Shown: positions 1 to 8,408, counted from the first letter of the stretch. The stretch: 64,000 bases of DNA from Actinomycetes bacterium (GCA_021787365.1 JAJYMB010000024.1:29626-93625), one strand, 5' to 3'. Notes: a model not told the origin generated them from the letters alone. Program-made: numbers and translations.

Positions 1-85
1 TTCCCGGGGCCCCCCTTTGCCGGCGGGGCTTCGCCGGCGCAATGCGCGCGCTCGCCAAGCCCGGCCTCGGGCAGGCTGGCGGGCG

Positions 86-364
86 TCACCACGCGCCTCC
101 CGTCGGTGCCGTCGGTCCAGTCGCCCCACCTGTCCTGATCAGGTCGCGTGTGGCCCGGTACTGCACCTGGTCGATCTCGCCCCGCGCCAGGCGCTCGTCC
201 AAGATGGCGAGGGCGTCATAGGTGCCACCCCGCCGGGCCGGCCCTCGGGAGCTCCTCGCGAGGGCGTAGATCCCCCAGGTGACCAGGCCCCAAAAGGCGA
301 GCATGAACAGGACACTGAGCACGCCCTGCCACCAGCCCCAGCCGCTCCCGTACCAGAACATCAT
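86..364 (-). CDS. SHOCT-domain small membrane protein
   Basis: A 92-residue protein. The N-terminus is rich in Trp/Gly/Tyr (MMFWYGSGWGWWQG), followed by one membrane helix at about residues 15-36, a short basic linker and a C-terminal SHOCT motif (about 48-75: ALAILDERLARGEIDQVQY, then R-x-x-R-D-L-I). I chose the ATG at 364 because a good Shine-Dalgarno (GGAGGTGG) lies 9 bases upstream; an in-frame ATG further out would add 18 unlikely residues. SHOCT proteins of this build are often found beside copper-homeostasis genes, which fits the CsoR-like palindrome in the divergent upstream region. Molecular function is unknown; membrane location is inferred from the helix. Confidence 0.8.
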   Translation of the reverse strand: MMFWYGSGWGWWQGVLSVLFMLAFWGLVTWGIYALARSSRGPARRGGTYDALAILDERLARGEIDQVQYRATRDLIRTGGATGPTAPTGGAW

Positions 365-428
365 TTCTGACCACCTCCACGTGCGCCCAGTAAAACCCGG
401 ACGCGTCAAATCCAGCATGACGTGAAGG

Positions 429-443
429 TACCCCTAGGGGGTA
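429..443. promoter_or_regulatory. CsoR-like copper operator candidate
   Basis: The sequence TACCCC-TAG-GGGGTA lies between the divergent SHOCT and DoxX genes. The arms are perfect inverted repeats and match the G-tract palindrome bound by CsoR-family copper sensors. No csoR gene is in the window, so the assignment rests on the motif and the gene context. Confidence 0.5.
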
Positions 444-535
444 GGGCCTTAGGTCACGGCCCCAAAGGGCCCGATGGCCCTACCCCCCACCCGTATGTGA
501 GCGGCAGGGTGGGAACGGTGGAGAGGAGCAACGCG

Positions 536-748
536 ATGCCAGCCGACAAGGAAGGAAATAGCACGCGTTGCGTGTCGCCCTGGCCCATGAGCGCCCTTCG
601 CGTCGCCTTTGGGGCGATCTGGTCCATAGACGCCACGTTGAAGTGGCTGCCGGGGTTCCGGGCCACCTACATGTCCACGATCATGGGCATTGCCAACGGC
701 CAGCCCGCCTGGCTGAAGCCGTGGTTCAGGTTCTGGGTAGACCTCCAG
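536..748 (+). pseudogene. DoxX-family membrane protein, 3' truncated
   Basis: The start is well formed: ATG at 536 preceded by GAGAGGAG. About 70 residues resemble the first helix and loop of DoxX-like proteins (RVAFGAIWSIDATLKWLPGF, then QPAWLKPWF...WVDLQ). After about position 748 the similarity stops. The reading frame stays open to 1018, but the translation becomes Arg/Ser/Pro-rich with no further helices, whereas a complete DoxX protein has about four helices and 130-170 residues. I read it as the 5' end of a DoxX gene joined to unrelated DNA. Its neighbour across the shared promoter is the SHOCT protein, so the pair was probably a co-regulated metal or redox membrane module. Confidence 0.55.
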
Positions 749-1029
749 CACCCGCGGACTCGCAGGGGCTGGTCGCGAGCCCACAGAGCATTGAAAGCAT
801 TACCCGAAGGTGTCGCCTCGCCGGTCTCGGCCAGCTCTTCCGCGAGGTGGCAAACCGCTGGCTCAGTTTCCTGCCGAGCTAGGCCTTTCTCTCGCGTTCA
901 CCTGAGCTCGAGGACCGAGAGTGCCTCACAGCCCGGTGAGCAACCCTCGGGAGGCAGGACCGCGGACGTCGACCGCGACGTGCCGAGGGCCGCGAGGGCG
1001 GCGAAGGAAGAGCGCTAGGTTCGGAGCTG

Positions 1030-2037
1030 ATGGCTGCTCGCGCCCAGGCACGGGCTCGCCGGCGGGTTCCCCGCCGACGGGCACGGGCGACGGTCGCGCT
1101 CGGCCTTGCTCTCGCCCCAGGTGTTGCCGTCTCCCCGGGCCACGGTGCGACGGCCGCTGCGCACGTGACGGTGGTTGAGGCCCCGGCCCGGAGCCTCGGG
1201 GCTGGTGGACTGCGCGACTCCATGGGCGTGATGGGCCGGCGTCTTCGCGAGCTCGACGTGCGGGGGGCAAAGATTCGCGCTCGGGGCGACGACATAGTGG
1301 TGGAACTGCCGATGCAGGCGGCGGACACCCAGGCCATTGCCGTCCTCGGCCAACCGGGCCGGCTGTACTTCCGCCCCGTCGAGTGCACCGTCAAGCCTTA
1401 CTCGGGCACCCGCCACGCGCCCGCCCAGTCGTCCGCTCTGACGCCGGCCAACGCCTCCGCCCCGGGCGCCTTCACCGCGCAACGCGCCTGCGGGCTGAGC
1501 CCGGGGCGCCAGGGTGCCTACCTGCCTCCCGACGGGGACCGCCACGGGGACACCCCTGAGGTCTACGACACCAAGGGCGCGACCGTGGTCCTCTCCTACT
1601 CGACCGGCTACTACTACGGCCGCTACGTGCTCGGCCCTGCCGAGATGACCGGGTCCATCGTGAAGGGGGCCGCCGCCGTGCTCGACAGCCAGACCGGACA
1701 GTGGGAAGTGCAGCTCGCCTTCACCGCGGCCGGTTCGACCATGTTCAACTACTACGCCGCTCGCCATTACGCCTGCTACGCCCGACGGCCGGAGGAGCCG
1801 CCCAATTGTGCCTTCGAGGCGGTCGACCTCGACGGCACCCTGGAGTCGGTGCCGGCCGTGATGGCGGCCCGCTTCGACGGCTCGGCCGTCATCTCTGGCC
1901 CTAAGAACGGTCCGTTCACGCGCGAACAGGCCACCACGATTGCGGCCCTTGTCGGTTCGGGGCCGTTGCCAGTGGCCTTCACGGCATCGGTCATAAGCAC
2001 CGTGACGCCGGCCCCCTCGGCGGCCGGCGGAACCTAA
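1030..2037 (+). CDS. Stand-alone SecD-like P1 periplasmic domain protein
   Basis: A 335-residue protein. A basic N-terminus is followed by a weak hydrophobic stretch (about 20-45), possibly a signal or anchor. The rest resembles the first periplasmic domain of SecD: an early R-x-R-x-L-x-x-x-x-V segment with VVELP, and a P1-head-like part (about 200-240: LGPAEMTGSIVKGAAAVLDS, then WEVQLAFTAAGSTMF). The protein ends with LPVAFTASVISTVTP, the point at which true SecD proteins enter the membrane bundle (compare the LP.P......VGP.L of SecD). All five remaining transmembrane helices and SecF are absent, so it cannot be a working SecD motor. A periplasmic paralogue that binds exported proteins is possible. 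It has no obvious operon partner. Confidence 0.65.
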   Translation: MAARAQARARRRVPRRRARATVALGLALAPGVAVSPGHGATAAAHVTVVEAPARSLGAGGLRDSMGVMGRRLRELDVRGAKIRARGDDIVVELPMQAADTQAIAVLGQPGRLYFRPVECTVKPYSGTRHAPAQSSALTPANASAPGAFTAQRACGLSPGRQGAYLPPDGDRHGDTPEVYDTKGATVVLSYSTGYYYGRYVLGPAEMTGSIVKGAAAVLDSQTGQWEVQLAFTAAGSTMFNYYAARHYACYARRPEEPPNCAFEAVDLDGTLESVPAVMAARFDGSAVISGPKNGPFTREQATTIAALVGSGPLPVAFTASVISTVTPAPSAAGGT

Positions 2038-2380
2038 ACCTGCGCGTGGACCATTGAGTGAGTTCGCTCCGTGTGGCGCGCGGAGGAGCCGTAGCCTTTT
2101 CCTGCGTGCCAGTCCTGGGGGGCAGCCCCGAAGCGGGATGTGTTGTCAAGGATTACGGAAAAGGCACATCCACGATCGGTAGTAAATGTACAAGCTGGCA
2201 CCGCAGCTGCGTCGTGGCCAAGGCGGCCGTCACGGGCAACAAGCTCACCAAGCCGGCCCTCGGGATCCCAACCGGGGTAACCATTTGGACGATCGACCTA
2301 ACTGGCAACTGCCGACGCTCCGCCCCGACTGCGTCCCGGCCGCGCTGGCGAGCGGGTGCCGCGTGGGCACTGCCAACCGG
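2038..2380. other. Intergenic stretch, no convincing gene
   Basis: About 340 bases between the SecD-like gene and the 197-bp repeat. Open frames exist on both strands, but none has a recognisable domain or a good ribosome-binding site. Confidence 0.4.
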
Positions 2381-2577
2381 TCGAGCGTGCCGGCAGCGCT
2401 CAGCGAGTTCCCGGACGCCTGCTCCGCGGCTGGGCCCTTGTTGGTGGGGGGTGCCTGGTTCTCTCTTTCGGAGAGGAGGGCCTGGGTGCACCCCGCCGTC
2501 AAGCTGGACGACCTCGTCCACCAACGGGCGCGCCTCGGCATCCTGGCGATGACGAGCGAGGCCAAGCGGGTCGAGTT
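2381..2577 (+). repeat. 197-bp dispersed inverted repeat, copy 1
   Basis: This segment equals the reverse complement of 53062-53258 over 197 bases with no gaps and three mismatches that I can find (at 2404, 2486 and the G/A in GGGCGCGCC versus GGGCGAGCC). It carries an intergenic region, a CTCTCTTTCGGAGAG hairpin, a GAGAGGAGG ribosome-binding site and the first codons of a winged-helix regulator. The intact gene is at the other copy. Confidence 0.9.
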
Positions 2578-2608
2578 GGCTTGGGCGCGTGGCCAAGCCG
2601 CCGGCTAG
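2486..2608 (+). pseudogene. 5' fragment of winged-helix regulator gene
   Basis: Begins at GTG 2486 with a GAGAGGAGG ribosome-binding site. The first about 31 residues (HPAVKLDDLVHQRARLGILA, then MTSEAKRVE) are those of the complete regulator at 52839-53153. After the repeat ends at 2577 the frame reads LAWARGQAAG and stops. The truncated product would contain only the first helices of the DNA-binding fold, so it is unlikely to bind DNA. Confidence 0.8.
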
Positions 2609-2755
2609 CGAGGCACCGATGCTCGGTCCCAAGTTGGCCGCTACCACTCTGACGAGCGTCGCTTCCGCTGGGGCCCAGGACATGTGGACCGCGGATCACG
2701 GGCCGGGCGCGTCACTCGCGGCGTCGTCGGGAGTCCTCGCGCTGGGGCCGGTGGA
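2609..2755. other. Short intergenic gap, nothing recognised
   Basis: No gene, hairpin or promoter stands out between the regulator fragment and the end of the large membrane protein gene. Confidence 0.3.
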
Positions 2756-5407
2756 CTACTGCCCCCCGCTCGGCGCGTTCCCCTCGTAGCCGTCATGAAC
2801 AGCATGAGTGGGCACGCTCTCGTGGCGCCCGAACAGCCGCCGCAGTCGGTCCCGGAGGGCAGCCTCGAGGGGGCCAGGGCCAGAGCCCCTTTCCCCGAGG
2901 CCAGGGCGGCGGACCGACGCTAGTTGGGCCTGAGGACGCCTGGCGAGGAAGACGAGGCCGGCGAGCGCGATGAGCGTCAGCCCCCAGCCCTCGTAGTTGA
3001 CGGGCGTCTGGCCGTACCACATGCGGACGTGGTGCGAGGTGGGGACCACCACCATCAGGTTGGGGCTCACCCGGTAGACGCCCTTGGCCCCTGAGACCTG
3101 CCAATTGGGGAAGTACGAGACCGTGACGACCACCGGCACGCCGACCTTGGACACGTCGAAGCTGATCGAGGCGTTGTGCTCGTCGATGTTGCTCACCGTC
3201 GTCGAAGGCTCGGGCCTGACCGGCAGGCTCAAGTCGTTGTACGGCACCCGTGCCCAGCTCTTGGGGCCGGTGGCAGCAAGGTAGACGTGCCAGTCGCTCG
3301 GGTCGAGGTACCAGGTCACCGTCGGCTTCAGCCACGTGGGCTGCGAGACGTTGTTCATCCCTTTCATCACCACCGGCTGGTTGGCGAGAGGGTGGACGCG
3401 TGGGGAGTTCTCGATCAGGTAGATCCTCCAGTACTGCTTCACCGCGTTACCGGTGGGTACGCCGACCCCCGTGTTGCCCGAGTAGTCGATGTAGTAGGGG
3501 CCGAGCGTGGCTACGAGCTTGAGCGACGGGTCAACTGCGGCTTGGGCCTGGAGCTGGGTGTTGAGCGCCATGTAGTACTTGACCCCGAGCATCTGGAGGT
3601 GCTGGGCACCGAGCGCGACGTTGGGTGCGCTCGAATAAGGGTCCGTCACGTTCGGGGGGAAGTCCATCGGGTCGGAGGGCTGGAGCGAGAGCTCGGACTG
3701 GTTGATGAAGTGGAACGGCGTGGTCGCCGAGGCCTCGTAGTAGAGCCCTTCCATGGAGCCGATGCAGCCGTTGGTCCAGTACGGGAGGATCGTGAGCGCG
3801 TCGGGGGTCCCGTAGTTGTTCATCTGGGACTGGTACTCCCACATGACGTTGCCGCACCCGTAGCTCTTCGAAAGCTTCTCTAGCTCGGCCACGATCTGGG
3901 TGTACTCGGGCCAACGGGTCTTGCTCGTATTAGGGAACGCTGGCCCGCAGTGTGCCGTCGCGGAAGGCACCTCCACGCCGGTCGTGCCGCAGCCGGTCTG
4001 GTAACCGCTGTAGTTCCAGCTGACCCAGTCAGGGATGTAGCTGTTGGTCTTGTCCGTCACCCCGAGCCACGTGTAGGCGCCGCTCGTGCCCGCGTGCTCG
4101 CCGGGGAGGATGTGGAGCGGGAAGCCGACCCAGATGAGCGTCGCGACCAGCACCACGAGCGGCCCTGGGAGCGACGCCGCCCGGAGTGTCGCGGCGAAGT
4201 TGGTGAAGCGCTCAGCCACGAGCAAATAGAGCTGCGCGACAGCGAGGGCGCCCAGGAGGTAGAGAGAGAGGAACCAGAACGGCAAGACCCTCGCGTTCCA
4301 GAGGATGCTCTGGGGCATGAAGCGGAAGGCGAAAGCAGAGAGCGCCGCAATGATGAAGAAGAACTCCCCGACCCGCAGCCTCCTCGACAGGCTGAGCGCC
4401 GCCCCGACGCCGGCGAGGATGAAAAGCCACGTGTCGCTCGTCGGGAAAAGTGTTGTGATGTACGTCGTGATCCGCTGGTAGCCCATGTTGGTGAGGTACG
4501 GGAAGCGTTCATAGAACGGCCAGGCCCACCAGCCCGCGAGCAGCCCGCCCACGGCGAAGACCGGGAACACCCAGCGCAGCGCCCCCCGCAGGTCGTAGGT
4601 GCGCGCCACGTAGAGGACGAAGATCACGACCGCACCCATCCCCACAAACAGCGTCGGGTCGATGTGGGACGTGAACACGCAGCAGAACACGACGGCCGCC
4701 CAGGCCCGGTACCGGCCGCTCTGGAGGCCCCCCATCATGAGCCCCAAGAAAATGAGGGCGAAGTTGAGGCTCCAGGCGAAGGCGAACTCCCCGGCGAGCG
4801 TCGAAGGGATGTTGCCGCCGTAGATGCTGAACTCGGTGCCGAACATGAAAGGCAACGTCGCCGCCGCGAGCACCGCCGGCACCGGGAACGGCGCCCGTGC
4901 GAAGCGGCCCATCGCCCATGCCGACAAGGGCACGAAGATCATCGGGGCCGCCGTGACGAGCTTGAACGCCACGTCGTAGGAGATGACCTGGCTTAGGGCC
5001 ACCGCCGAGTAGATAGGAAGAGGGAAGTAAAAGGTGACCGCCGGGAAGCCGTCCCAGTTGGACGATGTCCAACCGGTGAGGCGGAGGTCAGGGAGCACCT
5101 GGTGCGCCGCCACCCAGGGTAAGAGCATGTGGGCGCCGGTATCGCCGCCTGAGATCGTGGTGCCCGAGAACAGCTTGGAGGGGTCGAACTGCCAGAAAAC
5201 GAAGACCATTGAGGCCAGCACGACGACGAAGGTGACCAGGTGCTCGGGCTGGCCGAGGGGGGCGACGCGCGCCGCCGTCCATGCCGCCAGCCGTCCTGGA
5301 CCAGGTCGAGAGGCCCGGTGCCCGCCGCTATGAAGGCCCGCCTGCCCGCCCCCACGGCGGCCATCGACTGGCCCGTCGGCTCCCGCCCTCTCCTGGCCCG
5401 CGCCCAT
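2756..5407 (-). CDS. Large YfhO/PTPS-related-type polytopic membrane protein
   Basis: About 883 residues if started at ATG 5407. The membrane part starts with TFVVVLASMVFVFWQF and the luminal motif ISGGDTGAHMLLPW (acidic residues after helix 1, as in GT-C-like enzymes). Some ten further helices follow, then a long extracellular domain and a final helix (GLTLIALAGLVFLA) before a basic tail. The layout matches the actinobacterial '6-pyruvoyl-tetrahydropterin synthase-related' and YfhO families, thought to act on lipid-linked sugars. No substrate can be named. The frame stays open to 5821, but that part overlaps the upstream gene and looks non-coding. The start is therefore uncertain, and no strong ribosome-binding site is visible. 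A decayed relative lies at 12216-14432. Confidence 0.75.
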   Translation of the reverse strand: MGAGQERAGADGPVDGRRGGGQAGLHSGGHRASRPGPGRLAAWTAARVAPLGQPEHLVTFVVVLASMVFVFWQFDPSKLFSGTTISGGDTGAHMLLPWVAAHQVLPDLRLTGWTSSNWDGFPAVTFYFPLPIYSAVALSQVISYDVAFKLVTAAPMIFVPLSAWAMGRFARAPFPVPAVLAAATLPFMFGTEFSIYGGNIPSTLAGEFAFAWSLNFALIFLGLMMGGLQSGRYRAWAAVVFCCVFTSHIDPTLFVGMGAVVIFVLYVARTYDLRGALRWVFPVFAVGGLLAGWWAWPFYERFPYLTNMGYQRITTYITTLFPTSDTWLFILAGVGAALSLSRRLRVGEFFFIIAALSAFAFRFMPQSILWNARVLPFWFLSLYLLGALAVAQLYLLVAERFTNFAATLRAASLPGPLVVLVATLIWVGFPLHILPGEHAGTSGAYTWLGVTDKTNSYIPDWVSWNYSGYQTGCGTTGVEVPSATAHCGPAFPNTSKTRWPEYTQIVAELEKLSKSYGCGNVMWEYQSQMNNYGTPDALTILPYWTNGCIGSMEGLYYEASATTPFHFINQSELSLQPSDPMDFPPNVTDPYSSAPNVALGAQHLQMLGVKYYMALNTQLQAQAAVDPSLKLVATLGPYYIDYSGNTGVGVPTGNAVKQYWRIYLIENSPRVHPLANQPVVMKGMNNVSQPTWLKPTVTWYLDPSDWHVYLAATGPKSWARVPYNDLSLPVRPEPSTTVSNIDEHNASISFDVSKVGVPVVVTVSYFPNWQVSGAKGVYRVSPNLMVVVPTSHHVRMWYGQTPVNYEGWGLTLIALAGLVFLARRPQAQLASVRRPGLGERGSGPGPLEAALRDRLRRLFGRHESVPTHAVHDGYEGNAPSGGQ

Positions 5408-5453
5408 TGAGCCAGTAGCGCCGCCCAAGCTCACCGGGTGATGGCCGCCGTTA

Positions 5454-5876
5454 TCACCGGCCGGTCCGCGCTTGTCCCCGTAGGGCCTGAGGCCCCGTGG
5501 CCCCAACTGGGCGACGCGACGGGTACAGCCCTGGGGTGGACGGGTACCGCAGCTGGAGGGCTGCCTCGCCAGCGAAGCCACTCGCTGTGCGGGGCACCAC
5601 GCTGGCGGTAGCGCTCGTGGTGGTGGCCAGGGCGGTCGTCGAGGAGGGCAGCCCCGACATGGCGCGCTCGATGGCCGGCACGTAGAGGAAGGCGCCGGCC
5701 ATGCCAGCTGCCAGGGCCATCGCAGCGACGCCCACGCGCGCAGCTCGCCTACGCGCACGGGTGCGGAGCGCCCTGTGCCGAGCTCTGGCAGCGAGGTCGC
5801 AGGTGGTGAAGACGCTGACACCTGCTGTTGCGCGACGGACCCGCTGCTCGACGAGACCGCTCAGAGGCTCAGGCAC
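5454..5876 (-). CDS. Single-helix membrane protein, probable anti-sigma partner
   Basis: A 140-residue protein with a basic N-terminal region, one membrane helix (about 48-68: VGVAAMALAAGMAGAFLYV) and a Ser/Thr/Ala-rich outer part. It starts at GTG 5876, overlapping the end of the upstream ECF sigma gene by 8 bases, so the two are almost certainly co-translated. This arrangement is typical of a sigma factor with a membrane-bound regulator. I do not see the HxxxCxxC zinc motif of classical ZAS anti-sigma factors, so the role comes from position rather than sequence. Confidence 0.6.
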   Translation of the reverse strand: MPEPLSGLVEQRVRRATAGVSVFTTCDLAARARHRALRTRARRRAARVGVAAMALAAGMAGAFLYVPAIERAMSGLPSSTTALATTTSATASVVPRTASGFAGEAALQLRYPSTPGLYPSRRPVGATGPQALRGQARTGR

Positions 5877-6417
5877 GGGCCGCTCCTTTCAGCACCGGCG
5901 CAACTCCTTTCACCACCGGCGCAACGGGCGGGGCGGGAGGACTGGCGCTCGACCTCAACTTGGCCAGGGCCCTCGAGGCTTGGCTCTTCACCGTCCCCGT
6001 ACTGCACCCGAGCAGTTCGGCCACCGCGGCCTCTGGGAGGTCCTCGCAGTAACGGAGCACCACGACCATCCGTTGGCGCTCGGGGAGCTGGGCGAGCAGG
6101 TGGGCTATGTCGTCGCGGTCTTCGACCATCGTCTGGTCGTCCGAGCCCTGCCCGTCGTGAACCTGTCCGAGCAGTTCGCCCACCCTGCGCCGGCGGAACC
6201 GGCGGCGATTGGCGTTGACCATCACAGAGCGCACATAGCTGTCGGGGTTATCCGCCGCCGCTACTGCCGGCCAGGCCAAGAAGACCCTGCTCAGGCACTC
6301 CTGCACCAGCTCTTCGGCGTCGGCGGCATTGCCTGTTAGCAGGTAGGCAAGCTTGAGCAGGCGCGGGCCCGAACCGGCTACGTACCGCTCGAAATCGATG
6401 CCTGGCTCGCGTCTCAT
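5869..6417 (-). CDS. ECF RNA polymerase sigma factor (SigE-like family)
   Basis: A 182-residue protein. Region 2 is present (about 10-75: FERYVAGSGPRLLKLAYLLT, then DAEELVQECLSRVFLAW and PDSYVRSVMVNANRRRFRR). Region 4 follows (about 105-155: LAQLPERQRMVVVLRYCEDL, then VAELLGCSTGTVKSQASRAL, the helix-turn-helix that reads the -35 element). The Pro/Ala/Val-rich tail has a repeated PVVKG/PVLKG. ATG 6417 is preceded by GAGG. It is co-transcribed with the membrane protein downstream, which probably holds it inactive until a signal arrives. The inducing signal is unknown. Confidence 0.9.
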   Translation of the reverse strand: MRREPGIDFERYVAGSGPRLLKLAYLLTGNAADAEELVQECLSRVFLAWPAVAAADNPDSYVRSVMVNANRRRFRRRRVGELLGQVHDGQGSDDQTMVEDRDDIAHLLAQLPERQRMVVVLRYCEDLPEAAVAELLGCSTGTVKSQASRALAKLRSSASPPAPPVAPVVKGVAPVLKGAARA

Positions 6418-6865
6418 CTGGACCTCTACTACTTCTAGAGCCCAATCACTGCCCCGATGGTTGCACCCAGCCGGTCATCGGCCGGGACAGGCTGGAGCCA
6501 GAGGTCTTCGCAGCTCGGGCGAGGGAGGAAGCCGACGGCGTTGCCCCTGGGGAGTACACGGGCGACGAGCACGGCGGGCCTGGCAAGGCCGGCGCGCCAT
6601 TTGGGCCGCGCCGAGGCCAGAGCGGCGCCCGGCTCGGCGCGGTGACAATAATGGCATTGGTGCCGAGGCTCGGGCCTGTGTGGCAGGCAATGGCCTGTGT
6701 TGCCGGCAATCGCTTCTGTCACCTGGCTCGCGAGCTGGACGGGTCCTCGCGGTTGCTGGTTGCGTTCGCCTCGACGGCTTGTCTGGCCGTTTCGCCAAAC
6801 TGCTCAGGACAGAACATCCAGGCTAGCCAGGCGTCCACGTGGGGGAGGAGGCGGTTGTTACTAGA
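6418..6865. other. Intergenic region, no gene supported
   Basis: About 450 bases upstream of the sigma factor gene. The open frames here are Arg/Pro/Ser-rich with no domain or good ribosome-binding site. The sigma-factor promoter should lie here, but I cannot point to a clear -35/-10 pair. Positions 6640-6720 contain short repeats of GGCAATGGC/GGCAAT type with no known meaning. Confidence 0.35.
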
Positions 6866-7714
6866 TCAACATGCGCCCACCGCTCGGCATGCCTGGAGTA
6901 TGGGAACGGCAAATCCTGCTCCGCTTACGCGATATAGCGATGTCGGTTCCGCGATGCCGACCACTCGGCCGGCCGGGTTGAGTACAGGAAGGCCATCATC
7001 GACGTTGGAAACCTCCACGGAGAATGTCAGGTGGCTCACTTCGCCAGTGCCGGAGTATGCCACTACCGCAGCGTGCCGCGCTGTGATCGATGTCGCTTCC
7101 CCTACCGTGACGGTGTCGCCCGCCTTGGGCGTCGCCACCGAGATAGGTAGAGATGGGTAGGTGCCGCTGATCCGCAACAGCGCTACATGGCAGTCTGAGC
7201 CGACGGCGACGACCTTGGCCGTGAAGGTCTGATCTCCCCGTTGCAGGTCGACGGTGTCAACTCCTTGCATGTAGGTCTGTGCGACCAGGTAGTAGTCGGT
7301 GAGAAGATCGCTCGTCTGCGATCCTGTATGGATCACGAACGCGTACCCGCGTAGAGAGCGGTTGCCGAACACGTCCATTTCGTTGCCGAGAACCTCGAAC
7401 GTCGAGGGTGCTCGAATCGCTGTCGCCGGCTGGCTGGCCGGACTGGTTGGGGGCGCCGACGTGGTCGGGACAACAGCCGCCGACGGGCGAACCGAGCGGC
7501 CGGCCAGGAACCAACCGAAGCCGAACACTGCGAGCACGCCCGTGACCAGTACCATGCTCACCGCACCGAACCAGCGGGCACGTCGGTGCCGGGCCCATGG
7601 GGCTGCTCGATTGGGCCACCGTTTCCTGGGACGATCACAGTACGGACATGTGCCATTGGCCAGCGGGCGGCCACAGAGGTGACACCAATCATCGCTAGCC
7701 AAGTCCGCAGACAT
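6866..7714 (-). CDS. Zinc-ribbon, membrane-anchored trypsin-like pseudo-protease
   Basis: About 282 residues from ATG 7714. An N-terminal zinc ribbon (CHLC...CPYC, about 11-26) is followed by a basic linker, one helix (about 46-68), a Pro/Thr/Ser spacer and an S1C/HtrA-like fold (about 110-280). The fold is recognisable from GYAFVIHTG, from FTAKVVAVGSDCHVALLRI (the Asp region) and from GDTVTVG. The HVV that carries the catalytic His reads LVAQTY, and the GNSGGPL serine loop reads VDDGLPVLN, so both His and Ser are missing. It is probably an extracytoplasmic binding or sensing domain with a cytoplasmic zinc ribbon. A GTG at 7759 is an alternative start. Confidence 0.65.
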   Translation of the reverse strand: MSADLASDDWCHLCGRPLANGTCPYCDRPRKRWPNRAAPWARHRRARWFGAVSMVLVTGVLAVFGFGWFLAGRSVRPSAAVVPTTSAPPTSPASQPATAIRAPSTFEVLGNEMDVFGNRSLRGYAFVIHTGSQTSDLLTDYYLVAQTYMQGVDTVDLQRGDQTFTAKVVAVGSDCHVALLRISGTYPSLPISVATPKAGDTVTVGEATSITARHAAVVAYSGTGEVSHLTFSVEVSNVDDGLPVLNPAGRVVGIAEPTSLYRVSGAGFAVPILQACRAVGAC

Positions 7715-7875
7715 ACCGACCACTCTCGTCAGCAGCCCCAACTGGCACCCGCGTGGCACCTCTTGACCGCTGGGAGGTCAGGCAGGCCCCGCCTGCGGGT
7801 GTCCAAGGTTTCCTAATAAGGATCGACCACCCCATACGTAATCCAAAGTGTCTCATCGCCCTCGCCCTTGGCCGT

Positions 7876-8133
7876 TTACCTACAGGCCCCAGGTGAGGTC
7901 AGGCCGTTGGTGATGTAGACGGCGCACCACATGCCTGTGTTGCCGTTGCCGTTGTTGACCGACATGGCGTTGGCCATCCCGGGCAGGGCGTTGGCGTTGG
8001 CCATGTTGGCGGCACCGGTCAGCTGGTTGGGTGTGGGGGCGGGAGCCGCGGCCGCGACGCCCGGTACGAGAACCGCGGCGCCAGCGAGGGCGAGCGCGGG
8101 GATTGCGGCCAGTACAGCCTTGATCGGGTTCAT
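7876..8133 (-). CDS. Small exported Asn/Ala/Met-rich protein
   Basis: An 85-residue protein with a textbook signal peptide (MNPIKAVLAAIPALALAGAA, then VLVPGVAAAA with likely cleavage before APAPT). The mature part of about 55 residues is rich in Asn, Ala and Met (NMANANALPGMANAMSVNN) and has two cysteines. A very strong ribosome-binding site (AAGGAGGAA) precedes ATG 8133. The ATG overlaps the stop of the 92-residue gene upstream (ATGA), so it is translationally coupled to it. Family unknown. With the LAL regulator upstream it could be a secreted structural or signalling peptide; that is inference. Confidence 0.7.
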   Translation of the reverse strand: MNPIKAVLAAIPALALAGAAVLVPGVAAAAPAPTPNQLTGAANMANANALPGMANAMSVNNGNGNTGMWCAVYITNGLTSPGACR

Positions 8134-8408
8134 GGAATGGTTCCTCCTTGGCTTGCGGCGGCCGAGACCGCCATCTGTACGACCCGCTGCAGCGTTCGTG
8201 TGTCATCCGGTGAGCCGCCCAGAGCCGGAATGGCGGCGCCGGACCTGGCAGGATCGAACGCCCAGCCTTCAAAGACGATGGCTGTGGTGTGGCTGTCCGC
8301 GGCCAGCGAGACGCTCGTTACACCGAGACAAGCGAGCGCCTCGATGGCCATCGAACCGATCGGCACGCCGACCCGATCTGCCGGTACAAGCGATACCAAC
8401 TGTCCCAT
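8130..8408 (-). CDS. Conserved-looking 92-residue protein in LuxR operon
   Basis: A 92-residue cytosolic protein with no signal or membrane helix. Its middle reads AIVFEGWAFDPARS and its end TLQRVVQMAVSAAASQGG. It follows the LAL regulator by 34 bases and overlaps the small exported protein by ATGA, so the three look like one transcript. The Gly-Trp-Ala-Phe-Asp-Pro segment looks like a conserved core, but I cannot name a family. The ribosome-binding site is weak, which suggests coupling to the regulator gene. Confidence 0.6.
   Translation of the reverse strand: MGQLVSLVPADRVGVPIGSMAIEALACLGVTSVSLAADSHTTAIVFEGWAFDPARSGAAIPALGGSPDDTRTLQRVVQMAVSAAASQGGTIP

Noticed and set aside
5408..5821. N-terminal extension of the large membrane protein to 5821
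   Set aside because: It overlaps the anti-sigma-like gene, is Pro/Arg/Ser-rich and has no helix; the ATG at 5407 is more likely.
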